Below are positions 33,321-43,868 of a DNA stretch of 64,000 nt, piece by piece. Position numbers and translations under genes: made by a program. The DNA comes from Candidula unifasciata (taxonomy: Eukaryota > Mollusca > Gastropoda > Stylommatophora > Geomitridae): assembly GCA_905116865.2 (NCBI GenBank), contig CAJHNH020005002.1, forward strand, positions 180,385-244,384, given 5' to 3'. Position 1 is the first letter of the stretch. Each line of letters starts with the position of its first letter. The notes under the pieces are model-generated. The model was not told where the DNA came from. It saw nothing but the letters and a program-made list of their open reading frames with translations, and ran no database searches.

Positions 33321-33529
33321 ACAGAGTGAGGGTAATACCACACTAAAAATTGAATTCCAGCATCAAGAAGAACACCTTCAAGAAATGAAGATCAGCTTGT
33401 GCAGTGCATAAGAAATAGTACATAGAAGATACAAATATCTTCCTCCAACATGCTGCTGAGGCAAGTGGAGGTAGGAGAAGAAGAAGACACATAAATTTCA
33501 ACAACTTAACAAAGGAATCAGTATTTAGA

Positions 33530-34560
33530 TAAACATGCCCACAGACATGCACATATGCAGACACTCAGGCAGACGCAAACACAGAAACATACACATACAG
33601 ACACATACAGAAACAAACACACACAGATAAATACACACCGAAATATATGCAAACAGATGCATACATACAGAGACACACACAAACACACACACAGACAGAC
33701 ACACACACACACAGACAGACACACACACAGACACATACACACAGACATAAACCCACAGACACACACACACACAGGCAGACACACACATGGACAGACACAC
33801 ACAGACCTACATTCCTACAGACACGCACATATGCAGATACGTAAATGCAAACACACATATGCAGACACACAGATAAATACACACCAACACATATGCAAAC
33901 AGACTCATACATATACATATACACAGGGAGACACACACAGACATACACACACAGACATATACACACAGACATAAACCCACAGACATAGGCACACACACAC
34001 ACACACACACATGCAGGCACACACAGAGTCACATGCACACACCCCCGTGTGGGTTCTGGGGCCCCATTATAGGGAAAACAAGAATAGACCCTCTGCCTCC
34101 CCAAAAAGCATGTTGTAAGAGTCGACTAACTGGGGGCTTCCTTTGAAGTCGGAGTGCATCTGCCTGAGAGGCAAGGAACCAGCAATCTGCATACAAATAA
34201 GTCAGATCTGTAAAACAGATGCACACGCAAAACTCAGGTCCTGGAACAAAGCCAAAGTCCAGAAATGGATGAACAACCAGGTCTTTCCACTGGAGTTTAT
34301 AGCCGGTGAACGCAAACAATAAACAACAACAACATGCACACACTGACACACACACAGACATACACAGACATATACACACAGACACACACACACATACATA
34401 TACACACAGATACACACACACAGGCAGACAATTTTGTACAGTTACCCATGCAAACACTCATACATACACCAAATCATACATACACAATAACACCTACACA
34501 TACATACTACACATTTACATGTCACACATACACACATATATTCATATCATACACACCTTA
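33530..34560. repeat. (CACACAGA)-rich simple repeat, split by a family 4 element
   Basis: 33530-34038 and 34330-34560 are imperfect CA/CAGA/CATA repeats open in several frames, which explains the long Cys/Val and His/Thr frames there. The inserted element occupies 34040-34325. Confidence 0.9.
34040..34325 (+). mobile_element. Dispersed element family 4, full-length-like
   Basis: Plus orientation: GTGTGGGTTCTGGGGCCCCA, GTCGACTAACTGGGG, GTCGGAGTGCATCTGCCTGA, CAGATCTGTAAAACAGATGC, and GCCGGTGAACGC followed by an (AAC)n tail. Mirrors 5938-6235. Inserted within the CA-rich repeat. Confidence 0.75.
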
Positions 34561-34699
34561 CTTAATTATAAATTGACAATGCAATATGGGCTAATAATTA
34601 CATTTAAGGTGGCATATAATCACTTGTAATTTTGAACTGAAAAATTTGAGTGAGAGAGAGATAGATAGAGTATCATTCTTAAGCACTCAAAATGTAGAG

Positions 34700-34830
34700 T
34701 GGCTCTGTGGCTGAGAGGTTAGTGAAAAGTTTCACAATGCAGTACTCGATGTTTACCAAGGTCTATTTCTGGCAGTGTGCCAACTAGGAAAAAATACTTT
34801 TCTCCTGGCTTTAAAGTGGTGGTATAAAAA
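34700..34830 (+). mobile_element. tRNA-derived SINE head
   Basis: GCTCTGTGGCTGAGAGGTTA resembles an A box, with a weak B-box-like stretch near 34745-34760 and the CTGGCAGTGTGCCAAC unit after it. It cannot be folded into a full tRNA. One copy only. Confidence 0.45.
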
Positions 34831-35566
34831 AAGTTGCCCTGTGGAAGAAATTGGGGCTTCTTCCTCTTTCACCACTTTGGGTGTCGATGGAGATATAAGG
34901 CCCTGCTTCGTGCTCTTCTGGCTCCTTCAGCCATAGACACATCGTGGTGCTATAGTTTCTCTGATGTTATCTGGTGCTATAGTTTCTCTGATGTTATCTT
35001 CCCATCTTGTTCTTAGTCGGTGCTTGTCAGACCCACAAATAGAGTGACTTCTCTTGCCATTCATGCCTTGTCATTTCGCAGGTCCTGTCCTATGTTGCGA
35101 GGGTGTCATGCTTAGTGACCAGCTAGCAACATGACATTTTTTCTCATTGTTGTCAGCCATCGGCATTATCGCATGTTCTATATTCCACAATGTGAGCGCT
35201 CTTAACGGTCTTAAAACATGTAGAACCCCCCTACGCTACAGCCTTAGCCTACATCCCACAAGAGAGTGCAGCCTACGTCCCACGACTGCATGCAGCCTAT
35301 GACAACAATGCACAAAATATGCCATGTTGCTGAACGCTCACTAAGCCTGACACAACATAAGACTTGAACCTCTTGATCTACCTCTTGATCTACGTCCCTC
35401 TCCTCTTTTAGTATTTACCTTGTGTGATCTAGCATCAGAAGGCATTCTCTCCAAGTGAGCAAACCATTTGATTTGCTGTCTTTGTGCATAATATTTCCAT
35501 TATTACCCGTGGATTACACCGCAGCAAAATTTCACTGTGGAGTTGGCTCAGGGAACAAAGTAACAG
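34831..35566. other. Unassigned; faint LINE tail relics
   Basis: CAAACCATTTGATTTGCTGTC at 35463-35484 matches the LINE relic at 15178 in the same orientation. TGGTGCTATAGTTTCTCTGATGTTATCT is directly repeated at 34942 and 34970. Remaining sequence not recognised. Confidence 0.4.
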
Positions 35567-35690
35567 ACTATTTTCCACTCCTTCAGATATATTGGGCATA
35601 CAGGGCAAGACCTCTATTTTATAGATAAATTGGCACTCAGTGGCACTACATCATGGTGGCTCCCATCACTTAACACAGCCTGAGCTTATT
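35567..35690 (-). mobile_element. SINE family 1, tail-side fragment
   Basis: CCACTCCTTCAGATATATTG, GGGCATACAGGGCAAGACC and TTGGCACTCAGTGGCACTAC match the left end of 57373-57645. Confidence 0.5.
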
Positions 35691-35976
35691 TGATGTGATT
35701 TTGTTAGTGATGCATATTGCTAATAATGCGTTGCAATTAGTTTTCCTCATTTAAGGAAAACAGGTAAGCACACAAAAAAGTAATATAATGGAGCAGAGAC
35801 TAACAAGCAATATCTTTTTTTTTTTTCATGTACAAAGAGGTTATTACATTATTTACATAAATTTATTGTGCATGAATATTTTGTCTGTCTTTTTTCATAA
35901 TCACATTTTTCTAATGATCTTACTTGATCATTATTATATTTAAAAAATTTTAATTAAATATGGATTTAATCCACAG

Positions 35977-36042
35977 AATACAGACTGTGGAGATACCCAA
36001 ATGTTGATACTGCATTCACTGAATCCTGGAACAGATCTGAGG
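35977..36042 (+). CDS. NIPSNAP-family protein, exon 5
   Basis: 66 bp between the acceptor TTTAATCCACAG and the donor GTAAGT, phase 1 in and out. Encodes (E)YRLWRYPNVDTAFTESWNRS, the L-W-x-Y motif of the second NIPSNAP repeat. Vertebrate relatives have roughly 15-20 more residues between this point and the C-terminal strand. Confidence 0.8.
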
Positions 36043-36389
36043 GTAAGTTTACAAGTGAGAATGTGCTTTCTTTTAAGCGTTGCAAACATCAGTGTTTAGA
36101 TAACTATTTTCATATTTATCAGTTGGTAATGAGTTAAGGATTTTGGCAAGCTTGGCATCTTTTTCATTTTCTCCAGTACTGTATTGAAAGTATTTGGAGG
36201 GATGTAAGATCATCTGTGTTCTTTTGCATTTGTTGCATAAGTCTAAACTTTAAAAAAAAAAGTTAAACAATACATTGGCTCCCTGTTGTTGCAAGCAGCA
36301 GTTTAACTGTAATTTGTCTTGGAGGAGTGGACTGCTTGTTTAGGATTAGCAAGTCTCTCTCTTCAGGGATGAAAACAACAAAAACCCAC
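36043..36389. other. Start of intron 5; nothing recognised
   Basis: AT-rich; no open frame or match elsewhere in the window. Confidence 0.4.
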
Positions 36390-36920
36390 TAGCCTGCTGA
36401 TGACCCCAGGGGTAGTGAGCGTACTTTGGATCTTTTCTCCAGGCCATGCCGGCGTAGTTGGTAACGAACAGGCAGACAGATTGGCTGGATCTGCACCATT
36501 AGGTGGTGAATTGATACATGACAAGGCAGATGTAGTCAGGGCCCTTTGGGAACAAGCAACGGAATCAGTAGAGAAACAAAATTATTATGGCCTGGAGAGA
36601 ATGAGGCACCTGAGTGTAACTAGAGGGTCTGGCCGGCTTACTACAGATCTGTGGAAGGAGGGATAGAGGAAGACAACGAGAGAAGATGCTTGACAGTCTT
36701 GTTGCATGGCATGGAGGTGTGGCGGCACACGAACTGATACACGCTGCAGGAGATTGCAGATTATGGAGAGGCATGATGGCCCACGCCAGTCAGCAAGGCA
36801 CCTGATGATGATGAACATCAGTATTGGAACTCTGTGCTGGCTGCTGAAGATGAGAACGGAGCACACACATGGGAATGCCTCGAGCGCTGTTATGTCAATT
36901 CTTGACTCAACTCAACTTAA
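36390..36920 (+). mobile_element. Family C LINE 3' fragment with a foreign LINE tail inside
   Basis: 36400-36640 encodes LWIFSPGHAGVVGNEQADRL and the following family C residues up to TRGSGRLTT. At about 36645 the sequence switches to a different LINE tail (REDA..., MAWRCGG, HDGPRQSAR) ending in CACCTGATGATGATGAAC near 36815. It then resumes family C at ISIGTLCWLLKM and reaches the 3' end TTCTTGACTCAACTCAACTT. About 50 bp of family C is missing at the junction. Confidence 0.78.
36645..36815 (+). mobile_element. LINE tail inserted in the family C fragment
   Basis: About 170 bp carrying the KMLDSLVAWHGG motif in one frame and a (GAT)n 3' end, similar to tails at 55860-56085 and 22485-22530. 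It is heavily 5'-truncated. Confidence 0.7.
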
Positions 36921-37769
36921 CTGATGCCACAGAACTCACTAGTCAATCCAACTTCAAAATTTTGTATCCAAGGAAATCACTACCATTTGGCTATGATCTA
37001 ACAAGGCTTTGGTTTGTTTCAGTGGATGGATTAATTTGTCAGTTTTTTATTAACCTCCACCTGTGACTGGCTTAGCAAGCAGGCAGGAGATTATTCTACA
37101 ACTTAAAGAAAAAGTATGTATCATCTTTCTGGCAATGTTACAGGGCAGTGCAAATTATGGCAGCTTGAAATTATAAACAGTAATGAATGTGATGAGATTA
37201 ACATGAAAAAGATCATAGTCAGCAAAGCAAAAAGAAAAATTACCAACACTTATTCAAGACAGTTACTTTATTTATCATCAGGCACTTTTCTTTACAGGAA
37301 GCTGCCTCGAACTTCAGCATTTGAAAAATCTGGACCCAAACACTGAAAACTTAAACAATTCAACAATCTGGACCCAAACAATGAAAATATGAAACATTCC
37401 TTAATAGCTAACATTAGTTTTTCTGTTAGTTAATTACAGTTCTAACTTCACAGCATAGTATGGTTACCCTAAAATCGCTCTGTTTTTGTGTCAATGAAAA
37501 TCACATAGAATGCCCATCACTGTCCCTTGGGAACAGACTGAAACAGACTACAGTCTTGGCAAAGCCAATGACATACTCACGCATTAAATGTATAAGGCAG
37601 TCATCAGAATTGCCAACACAATCAGTCCATCACCAGAATTGCACTTAATCATCAATTTAGTTTGACTGTTAATACAATAAGCCTATGACAACAAAAACCA
37701 TGCTAAAGATAGATTGCTCTCAAGAATTACACAGAAGGATTAAACAGTAGAATGTTAAATGTTGAATAA
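36921..37769. other. No gene seen
   Basis: AT-rich, within intron 5 of the NIPSNAP gene. A short duplication of AATCTGGACCCAAACA occurs at 37328 and 37367. Confidence 0.4.
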
Positions 37770-38480
37770 GGAATAAACATCACAGTACTCTGGACACTCT
37801 GACAAGCGCTTGGCCCCCATCTTCAGCAGCAAGAGAAGAGTTCCAATTCCAATGATACCAGTAACAGTTTGTTTGTTCATCCGTCTCTCCCTTCACTTGA
37901 GTGTTGAACGTCAGCCAGATCCTCTGGTCACTACCCGCAGTGCCATTCTCTTCAGACCGTAATTATCTGTTTGTGCCTCTGCACTGTTCACTCGCTCCCA
38001 AAGGGCCTTACAACATCTAGCTTGCAATATATCAATTCATCACCAAATAGTGCAGAATCGGTCATCTATCTGCCTTCTCATTTTCCAAGACACCAGCATG
38101 ACTTGGAGAAAATATCCAAAGGACACTAACAACCCAGTACCTCTGAAGTGATGCCTGCCACTCTGCACGAAGCATGCCTGTCTCCACCTTTCTCAACTGT
38201 GAGTCAGTTACAATCATGGCATGTGTACTGCTGATTCTCAAACCATTGAAAGGCAGCAGTGACTGCCTCCACCTCCATTCTTAAACTAAACATTATGACA
38301 TCATAAGCCAAACTTTGTTGCACTAAGCCATGTCCATTTGCTATGAACCCCACATGCACTTCTTCTGACCCTGACCCTTAGTACAGAGCGGTCTGTATAG
38401 ATAATCACATCACCTGCACAGGAATTGTCCTGAATCATTTGTTGAACTTTTGATGTTGTCAGGTGTTCCTAATGTCTGTC
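37770..38480 (-). mobile_element. Family C LINE, RNase H region, decayed
   Basis: The minus strand covers the RNase H domain from the first acidic site (IIYTDRSV near 38400) to the 3' end at about 37770 (ACAGTACTCTGG region). Broken by several frameshifts and stops. Opposite in orientation to the other copies in intron 5. Confidence 0.72.
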
Positions 38481-38605
38481 CTATACAACATCAGTGTCCT
38501 TTCTTCATCTCTTGATTAACCGGAACTTGTATTGTTTTCTCCAGATGCTCTACTTTTGTGACTCTGTAATATCACATTATTACTTGTATTCTGCATAAAC
38601 AGTAA

Positions 38606-38878
38606 AGATCCCTTTTCACGCCTTTAGGCGCATCGGCCATGTAGGAAGAGCACCCATATTTTTACAGACCAATCGGTACTAGATGATGGGTAATGTGGTC
38701 AGCATTACGCCGGCCGTCTTTACTTTCCCAGGACAGCCATCCTGGTACCCATTTAAGGCTGGGTCGACCTGCTACGCCCCATACCATGATAAAAATCTAC
38801 GCAGCCAGCAGTGGGTTTCGATTAGGGTACATTGGATTACGAGTTGGACTCGCAACGCCTAAGCCACAGTCGCCACAT
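38606..38878 (-). mobile_element. tRNA-derived SINE, family 1, well preserved
   Basis: The tRNA-like head is at the right end: minus strand GTGGCTTAGGCGTTGCGAGT (A-box region) and a CTAATCGAAACCC B-box-like stretch. The central block holds CATTTAAGGCTGGGTCGACC, CAGGACAGCCATCCTGGTAC and AAGACGGCCGGCG on the appropriate strands. The left end is CCTTTTCACGCCTTTAGGCG. Conserved central domains are known in several invertebrate SINE superfamilies; which one this is, I cannot say. Confidence 0.82.
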
Positions 38879-39031
38879 ATTCTACATAGGCACCAGTTTA
38901 TAAGTGTTAATAGTTTATAAGTAATTACTTTAGTTGGTCTCATGTTTCAGTTCCATACGGCAGTACTGATTTGACATTAGTTTCTAATTTAATAACTACA
39001 AATTCTCAGTTACATTGTGTTCTCTCCACAG

Positions 39032-39093
39032 CTGCGCCTCAGAAAGGAAGCTCTTTGTTGTTATATCCAGCCAAAGTGTCTCCTATTTCATGA
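39032..39093 (+). CDS. NIPSNAP-family protein, exon 6 with stop
   Basis: Acceptor GTTCTCTCCACAG, phase 1. Encodes (A)APQKGSSLLLYPAKVSPIS and TGA at 39091-39093. The L-L-x-x-P-x-x-x-S-P ending is the conserved last strand of NIPSNAP proteins. The fit of phase and ending supports this as the true last exon. Confidence 0.8.
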
Positions 39094-39151
39094 ACTCACT
39101 GACAACATCAGGATGATGTCACAGAGAACATTTCTTCTATGGATAGTCAGA

Positions 39152-39157
39152 AATAAA
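39152..39157 (+). promoter_or_regulatory. Polyadenylation signal of the NIPSNAP gene
   Basis: Canonical AATAAA 59 bases after the stop codon. Confidence 0.6.
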
Positions 39158-39439
39158 ATACTCTAAATACTTTTGATTATTTAGTCTGTTCACTGAGTTT
39201 ATTATGTAGAATTGTAGGAATCATATATAGAAGATGGTAGACCTGACAGAAAGATAGAAACTAGAGTTCAGAAGTCAAATAATGTATGTTAATCCTACTA
39301 CTGATACACCCAAATGTCTCTCTTCCAGCAAAATAACAAATGATGTAAATAAATGCATCTTTATCCTAACTTGTACATTGTTAAGAATGGATGATGATTA
39401 TACCGCAAGAATGTAAAATAACTTCCTGTGTACGGCACT
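39158..39439. other. No gene seen
   Basis: AT-rich intergenic sequence downstream of the NIPSNAP polyadenylation signal. The only hint of homology is a weak LINE-like stretch (39370-39440). Confidence 0.4.
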
Positions 39440-39680
39440 GTCAGTGAAAGGTTTCATACAAGACAAGAATGACAGCCTCACAAATAGTAGCATTAGAGAA
39501 AAGGTTGGAATGAGAGTGGGCCTGAATTACATTGAAAGACAGAGAATAAAGTGTTTGGGATATCTAAAAAGAATACAGCTAGAAAAGACGGTATATAGGA
39601 CCGTCGACAGCAGAACATCTGGGCTGAATATGAGAGAAAGACCAAGAAAAATATGGACATAGTATAGATAAAGCCTGCAA
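39440..39680 (+). mobile_element. LINE tail fragment
   Basis: Open for 72 codons: VGMRVGLNYIERQRIKCLGY, LKRIQLEKTVY, MRERPRKIW. The R-x-R-P-R-x-x-W motif and the preceding 'I-K-x-x-G-x-x-x-R' are typical of LINE C-termini. Confidence 0.6.
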
Positions 39681-39839
39681 AAAAAAAGATGAATAAATCC
39701 ATCACTCAAATCACTTAAAAGAGCCAGACAAATACAGAAACTCATGACAATGTGCTACAACCTGGTAACAGTGTGACAACAAAAGACAGAAGAAGATTAT
39801 GTAGAAGTTGCAGTTTTGTATCCTGTGATTCTGTGGTCA

Positions 39840-40130
39840 TGTAAACTATCTTTCTTAAAGATGGCAAGAAAAGTCATGATTCTGCATGTTAAATGAAGGA
39901 ATAGACTCAACTGACAGGATTGGTGAAAAAAAATAGCAAAGGAAAGGCAAAAAGATAAATACATAGATGGCTTAAACAAATTAATGGGGCAAGACAATAT
40001 CAATGACCTGATCCGTGATTCTAGTGATCATATTAGATGGCGAAGACTGCATAGACTTATTATTGGCAGATCACCTGATATGAAGATGGCAGTGATGGTG
40101 GTAATGGTAATAATGAAGATCATGAGGATG
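39840..40130 (+). mobile_element. LINE tail fragment
   Basis: Frames give KIAKERQKDKYIDGLNKLMG, IRDSSDHIRWRRLHRLIIG and a repetitive (ATG)n-rich 3' end. Related to the minus-strand copy at 23285-23485. Confidence 0.6.
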
Positions 40131-40439
40131 TATTCTTGCATATCAAACAGTAAATAAATAAGGAATGACATATACACACCCGAACCTACCAATCAAATAC
40201 CTTTCTTGAATGTTTGTGTATTCTAGACAAAGCAATAAGGTCTTACTGTGTTCGTAAATTGTTGCTGTGATTGTTATTCGACATTTGCTTCGTTAATATA
40301 AATTTCTGTAACCTATGGTGCCATTTCAATGGGTTAAAATGAATTATGTCCGCATTCCATAGTTGTGGATTTCGAGCTGTACGATAGACATGGCCAATAA
40401 GACACCTTTTTTTTGGGGGTGCCTAGTTGACCATGTATC
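40131..40439. other. No gene seen
   Basis: Unique-looking AT-rich sequence; a T run then nine-base G-rich stretch near 40405-40420. Confidence 0.4.
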
Positions 40440-40520
40440 TTAGTGCACTTGTATTCATGGCGAGGCGCAGACGCCGTCTGGAGGTGACAGGTTCAATTCC
40501 CGGCACGGTAACTATAGCTT
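40440..40520 (+). mobile_element. tRNA-like SINE head (family 3-like)
   Basis: GACAGGTTCAATTCCCGGCAC at 40488-40508 is a good B box. The upstream part does not form a tRNA acceptor stem, so it is read as SINE-derived. Confidence 0.5.
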
Positions 40521-40771
40521 TCGATTTTTATGTTGTCTAGTGTGTTCTTCTATCTTTCTACTTCTTTCTATGAGTGCCGATCAATACACTTTCTGTTACT
40601 CGATTAATTCATAATATCAAACAGTACAAATCTTGTCCATGCCCTGCGAAATCCTGTGTTCATACGTGCATGGGCTGCCGAATTATAACTGAAAATCACC
40701 TTCGAAAAATAGTGTGTGGCTTTTTGAAGTGGCCCCTTTCCGTTTTTTCAGGTGACAGTGTTATATTGAGC

Positions 40772-40860
40772 TATGAGGAGGCCGGGGACTCATAGTCCAT
40801 GGTGATGGCGAGTGCCACTAGCAAGACTCGCCCGCCTTTAAAAGTCTTCCACGATTATAG
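40772..40860. repeat. Dispersed repeat R6
   Basis: GAGCTATGAGGAGGCCGGGG, GGTGATGGCGAGT, CACTAGCAAGACTCGCC and GTCTTCC recur in the same order at 47757-47850. Function unknown. Confidence 0.6.
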
Positions 40861-41359
40861 CATGGGATTTGTTCACAAGTCGAGGGTCGACTGATCCATA
40901 CAAATATTAATCTAGCATCATACTGGTGTGAAAAGGGTCATTTACTTTACTCACTTAGGTTATTAACTATCTGGAGGCAAGCCAAGCCAACTCACTACCG
41001 AGAATCATATGATATCTTGTCATTTCGACAAACAAGAACACTTGCAAAAGTGCGTTTTAGCGTCAACCGGTGTTTAAGGGAATGGCCCGTTGAAATGTGC
41101 CCGGTACATTGATAGCTTAGGATTACACTCAAGCCTTAAGAAAATAGGGCCAAAGCGAACACTTGGAGACATAAAATGAGGCTCGTTCGTATCAACAAAT
41201 CTTTGAAGCGTAAGGTAGAGCCATTGTTTGCGTGTGTATGCAGGACTCCAGCGAATTATAGTTTAGGGTACAACATATAAACATCCAGAGATATGTAGAT
41301 GACATCGTTTTCTTAGGGAAGTTAGAAAATGATCTGCAGATAAACTTCAGACAAGGTCG

Positions 41360-41360
<1 letters not shown>
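40861..41360. other. No gene seen
   Basis: No recognisable frame. A short stretch near 41265-41350 (RYVDDIVFLGKLENDLQ) is a decayed RT motif C (Y-V-D-D) on the plus strand, so a LINE relic precedes the poly-G run. Confidence 0.45.

Positions 41361-41390
<30 letters not shown>
41361..41390. repeat. Run of 30 G
   Basis: Uninterrupted G homopolymer beside the SINE at 41445. The run length may be inaccurate because such runs are hard to sequence. Confidence 0.9.
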
Positions 41391-41391
<1 letters not shown>

Positions 41392-41444
41392 GACAACTGA
41401 ATTTTTTTTTCAAGTAGAATGCTTTTGTAGTAAAGGTTGAAGAG

Positions 41445-41656
41445 AGGATCGACTTCATTGCACCGGGTTTATCCCATAGGGCTCGGCTTATCTCCGCAGA
41501 ACGACTAGCACAGAGCACGAACTTCGTAGCTCCGGCGACGATCCCCAGGGATTTCCGTAAAAATTGCACTCGTAAACTAAAGTGCCCAGCTGCGAAACGA
41601 ACCCACGACCTTCAGAGCGCGAGGCAAACGGCCTGACCACTTTGCCACGGAGATCC
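41445..41656 (-). mobile_element. tRNA-derived SINE, family 2
   Basis: The minus strand begins GATCTCCGTGGCAAAGTGGT (A-box region), then GAAGGTCGTGGGTTCGTTTC (B box), and ends near GGTGCAATGAAGTCGATCCT. About 210 bp. Its tail fragment recurs at 24553-24605. Distinct from family 1 in the body. Confidence 0.75.
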
Positions 41657-41828
41657 CCCCACCCCCTGATGGGGCACAAGATGCTGTGTCTTAGGGCCTT
41701 ACAATCTATAGGAGCTAAAAATTATATTTTGTTTTCCACAAACGCAATTTGCAAATAATTATTTTTAAAAATTTCTTTAAATACAAATTAACCTACCACA
41801 TATTTGAAAGGCGTATTATATTTTACAG

Positions 41829-43868
41829 GGTGGTATCCCAAGCGTTCCTAGGTGCCTTGAACACGCGACTATGATTTGGGAGTAGATTCAGAGAGCCAAG
41901 CATGAGAGAACCCAATTGCACGTTATATGGTTGGACCTAGCCAACGCCTACGGGACAGTTCCCCGTAGGCTACTGTTTCAGGCCCTTCGCATGTTCCACG
42001 TACCGACACAGATCAACGAAATGATCGAGCAATATTTCTCTAAGTTCGCTTTGCGCTTCTCTACCTCGACGTTTACCACGAGATGGACTGAGCTACAAGT
42101 TGGGATAGCTATGGGGTGTACGATCTCACCAATACTGTTCGTCATGGCCATGCAGATCATGTTGGACGGGGCGGCCGGCTACGTACAGGGCCTTCAAATT
42201 GGGGATCACTGGATGCCTCCACTACGCGCCTTTATGGATGACACGACTATTATCACGGGCAGCGAGGAATCTGCCCGTACGATCTTGGAAAGATTGGACG
42301 CGGTGGTCCAATGGAGCGGTATGCAGTTCAAACCGCAGAAGTCGAGGAGTCTGTCAATCCTTAAGGGTCGGGTGGGGGCAACCAGTTTTACGGTGGCAAG
42401 GAATAAGATCCCCACGGTTCTGGAGGAACCGGTGAAGAGCCTTGGTCGCGTTTACGATTCGAAGTTATCTGATAGAGCGGAGGTCCGGCGAATACACGAG
42501 TCACTGGCTACAGGCCTGCTAGCGATCGAGCGTTGCAGGCTGATCGTGAAGTTCAAGGTCTGGTGTTTCCAATTCATGTTGATTCCAAAGCTCCTCTGGC
42601 CGCTGTTAGTCTACGAAGTGACGATGACTGAAGTGGAGGCGATGGAGAACAAAATAAACACAGCCTTAGGAAAGTGGATTGGTGCACTGACGTGGCTCTG
42701 TATTGTAAGCAGGCTAAGCTGGTACTCCTTTTCAAATCTATAACCTAAGAGTTTAAAGTCGGCAAAGTAAGACTCGCCATGCTCTTGTCTTCAGACCCAA
42801 ATGTCATCGCTGTCCAGCCCGCTCTCAAGACTGGTCAGAAGTGGAGAGTCCTCGATGCGATCGAATCTGCTCAGAATGCACTAAAATTGAAGGAAATATT
42901 CGGATACACTCAAACCGAGGCCTAGGTCACGGGAGGGTCAATTGGTGGTTCAAAGCCACAGCCAAAGAGCACCGAGACATGGTAATACAACAAGTTAGGG
43001 ACAACGAAAACGAGGTTCGGGTCCAGAAAGCAGCCCAGCAGTCGCAGCAGGGCCATTGGGTCAGCCTGGAGATCGCATTGCCAAGAGTACTCACTTGGGG
43101 TGAGATCTGGCGAATGACCCCACTGCGACTGAGCTTTATCGTTCGTTTGGCGTACGATGTATTACCGTCCGGTGTCAACATGGTTAAGTGGTCTGCGACT
43201 AACGATCCGACTTGCCCGCTGTGCAGAGCGAAGCAGACGCTAGAACACGTTCTGTCTGCATGCAGGAAAGCCTAGACCAAGGCCGATACACCTGGCGCCA
43301 CAACAAGGTGCTAAAAGAGTTAGCAGCCGTTGTGGACCAGGCTAGGATGCGGGCTAACGCGAGAGCCAGTCCAACCGTCGTCCGCATACGCTTCCTCAAG
43401 GCTGGGCAAATTCAAAAAGGTAAAATCAACAAAGGCGCATTCGCTCCACCTATGCTAGACTCTGCTAGGGACTGGTTACTGGCGGTTGATCTGCCTGGCC
43501 ATGAAAGGTACCCTGAGTCAATTCGGAAGACCGGCCTGCGCCTTGACATAGTTCTCCACTCTGCGGAGAAACGGCAGCTCATCCTGGTTAAGCTGACGGT
43601 CCCGTATGAGTCGCGAATGGACGAAAGCCATATGTACAAGCTCGAGAAGTACTATGACTTAACAGCCGATCTGAGGAGAGAGACGAGGCATACGCAGTAC
43701 GTGTCTTTGCCGTCGAAGTGGGAGCGAGAGGTCTCGTTTCCATTTCACTCTACAATGTGGTTAAAGAACTATGATTGCGCGGTAATGAACGCAAACGGAC
43801 ACTTAAACAGATGGGCGAGGTTGCTGAGAGGGCCTCGAGCTGGCTCTGGACGCAACGAAACAACGTAG
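41829..43868 (+). mobile_element. R2/NeSL/Hero-like LINE with restriction-like endonuclease, broken
   Basis: Plus-strand, 5'-truncated. RT part 41829-42743: GIPSVPRCLEHATMIW, a TAG at 41883-41885, HVIWLDLANAYGTVP (motif A), GIAMGCTISPILFVMAM (motif B) and RAFMDDTTIITG (motif C, DD intact). Then a thumb-like region, frameshifted after 42700. 42841-43275: LGHGRVNWWFKATAKEHRDM, LSFIVRLAYDVLPSGVN and a CCHC knuckle, CPLCRAKQTLEHVLSAC. After another frameshift, 43260-43868: GRYTWRHNKVLKELAAVV and the endonuclease core LRLDIVLHSAEKRQLILVKL. In relatives the core reads R-P-D...(V/I)-E-L-T-V-P; here it is R-L-D and V-K-L-T-V-P, so the Glu is replaced by Lys. GC content is visibly higher than in the flanks. 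Confidence 0.85.

Larger units (their letters stand above)
18157..39157 (+). other. NIPSNAP-family gene span, six coding exons
   Basis: Exons 18157-18231, 23074-23278, 27351-27518, 28077-28196, 35977-36042 and 39032-39093. Introns are 4842, 4072, 558, 7780 and 2989 bp. Every junction is GT-AG and every phase fits (0,1,1,1,1), giving a single 231-codon frame ending in TGA, about the size of vertebrate NIPSNAP3 proteins (about 250). An AATAAA at 39152-39157 marks the likely 3' end. NIPSNAP proteins are mitochondrial, built from two ferredoxin-like (dimeric alpha-beta barrel) repeats; some family members take part in mitophagy signalling. The second repeat is shorter than usual, so one more small phase-1 exon might lie in the 36043-39031 intron. 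The introns carry most of the transposons described below. Confidence 0.8.

Noticed and set aside
33518..34629. Cysteine- and histidine-rich frames on both strands
   Set aside because: They come from CA/CAGA simple repeats and change identity at each frame.
40440..40520. tRNA gene
   Set aside because: It has a good B box but no acceptor stem or complete cloverleaf, so it is called a SINE head. The same applies to 19010-19075 and 62888-62960.
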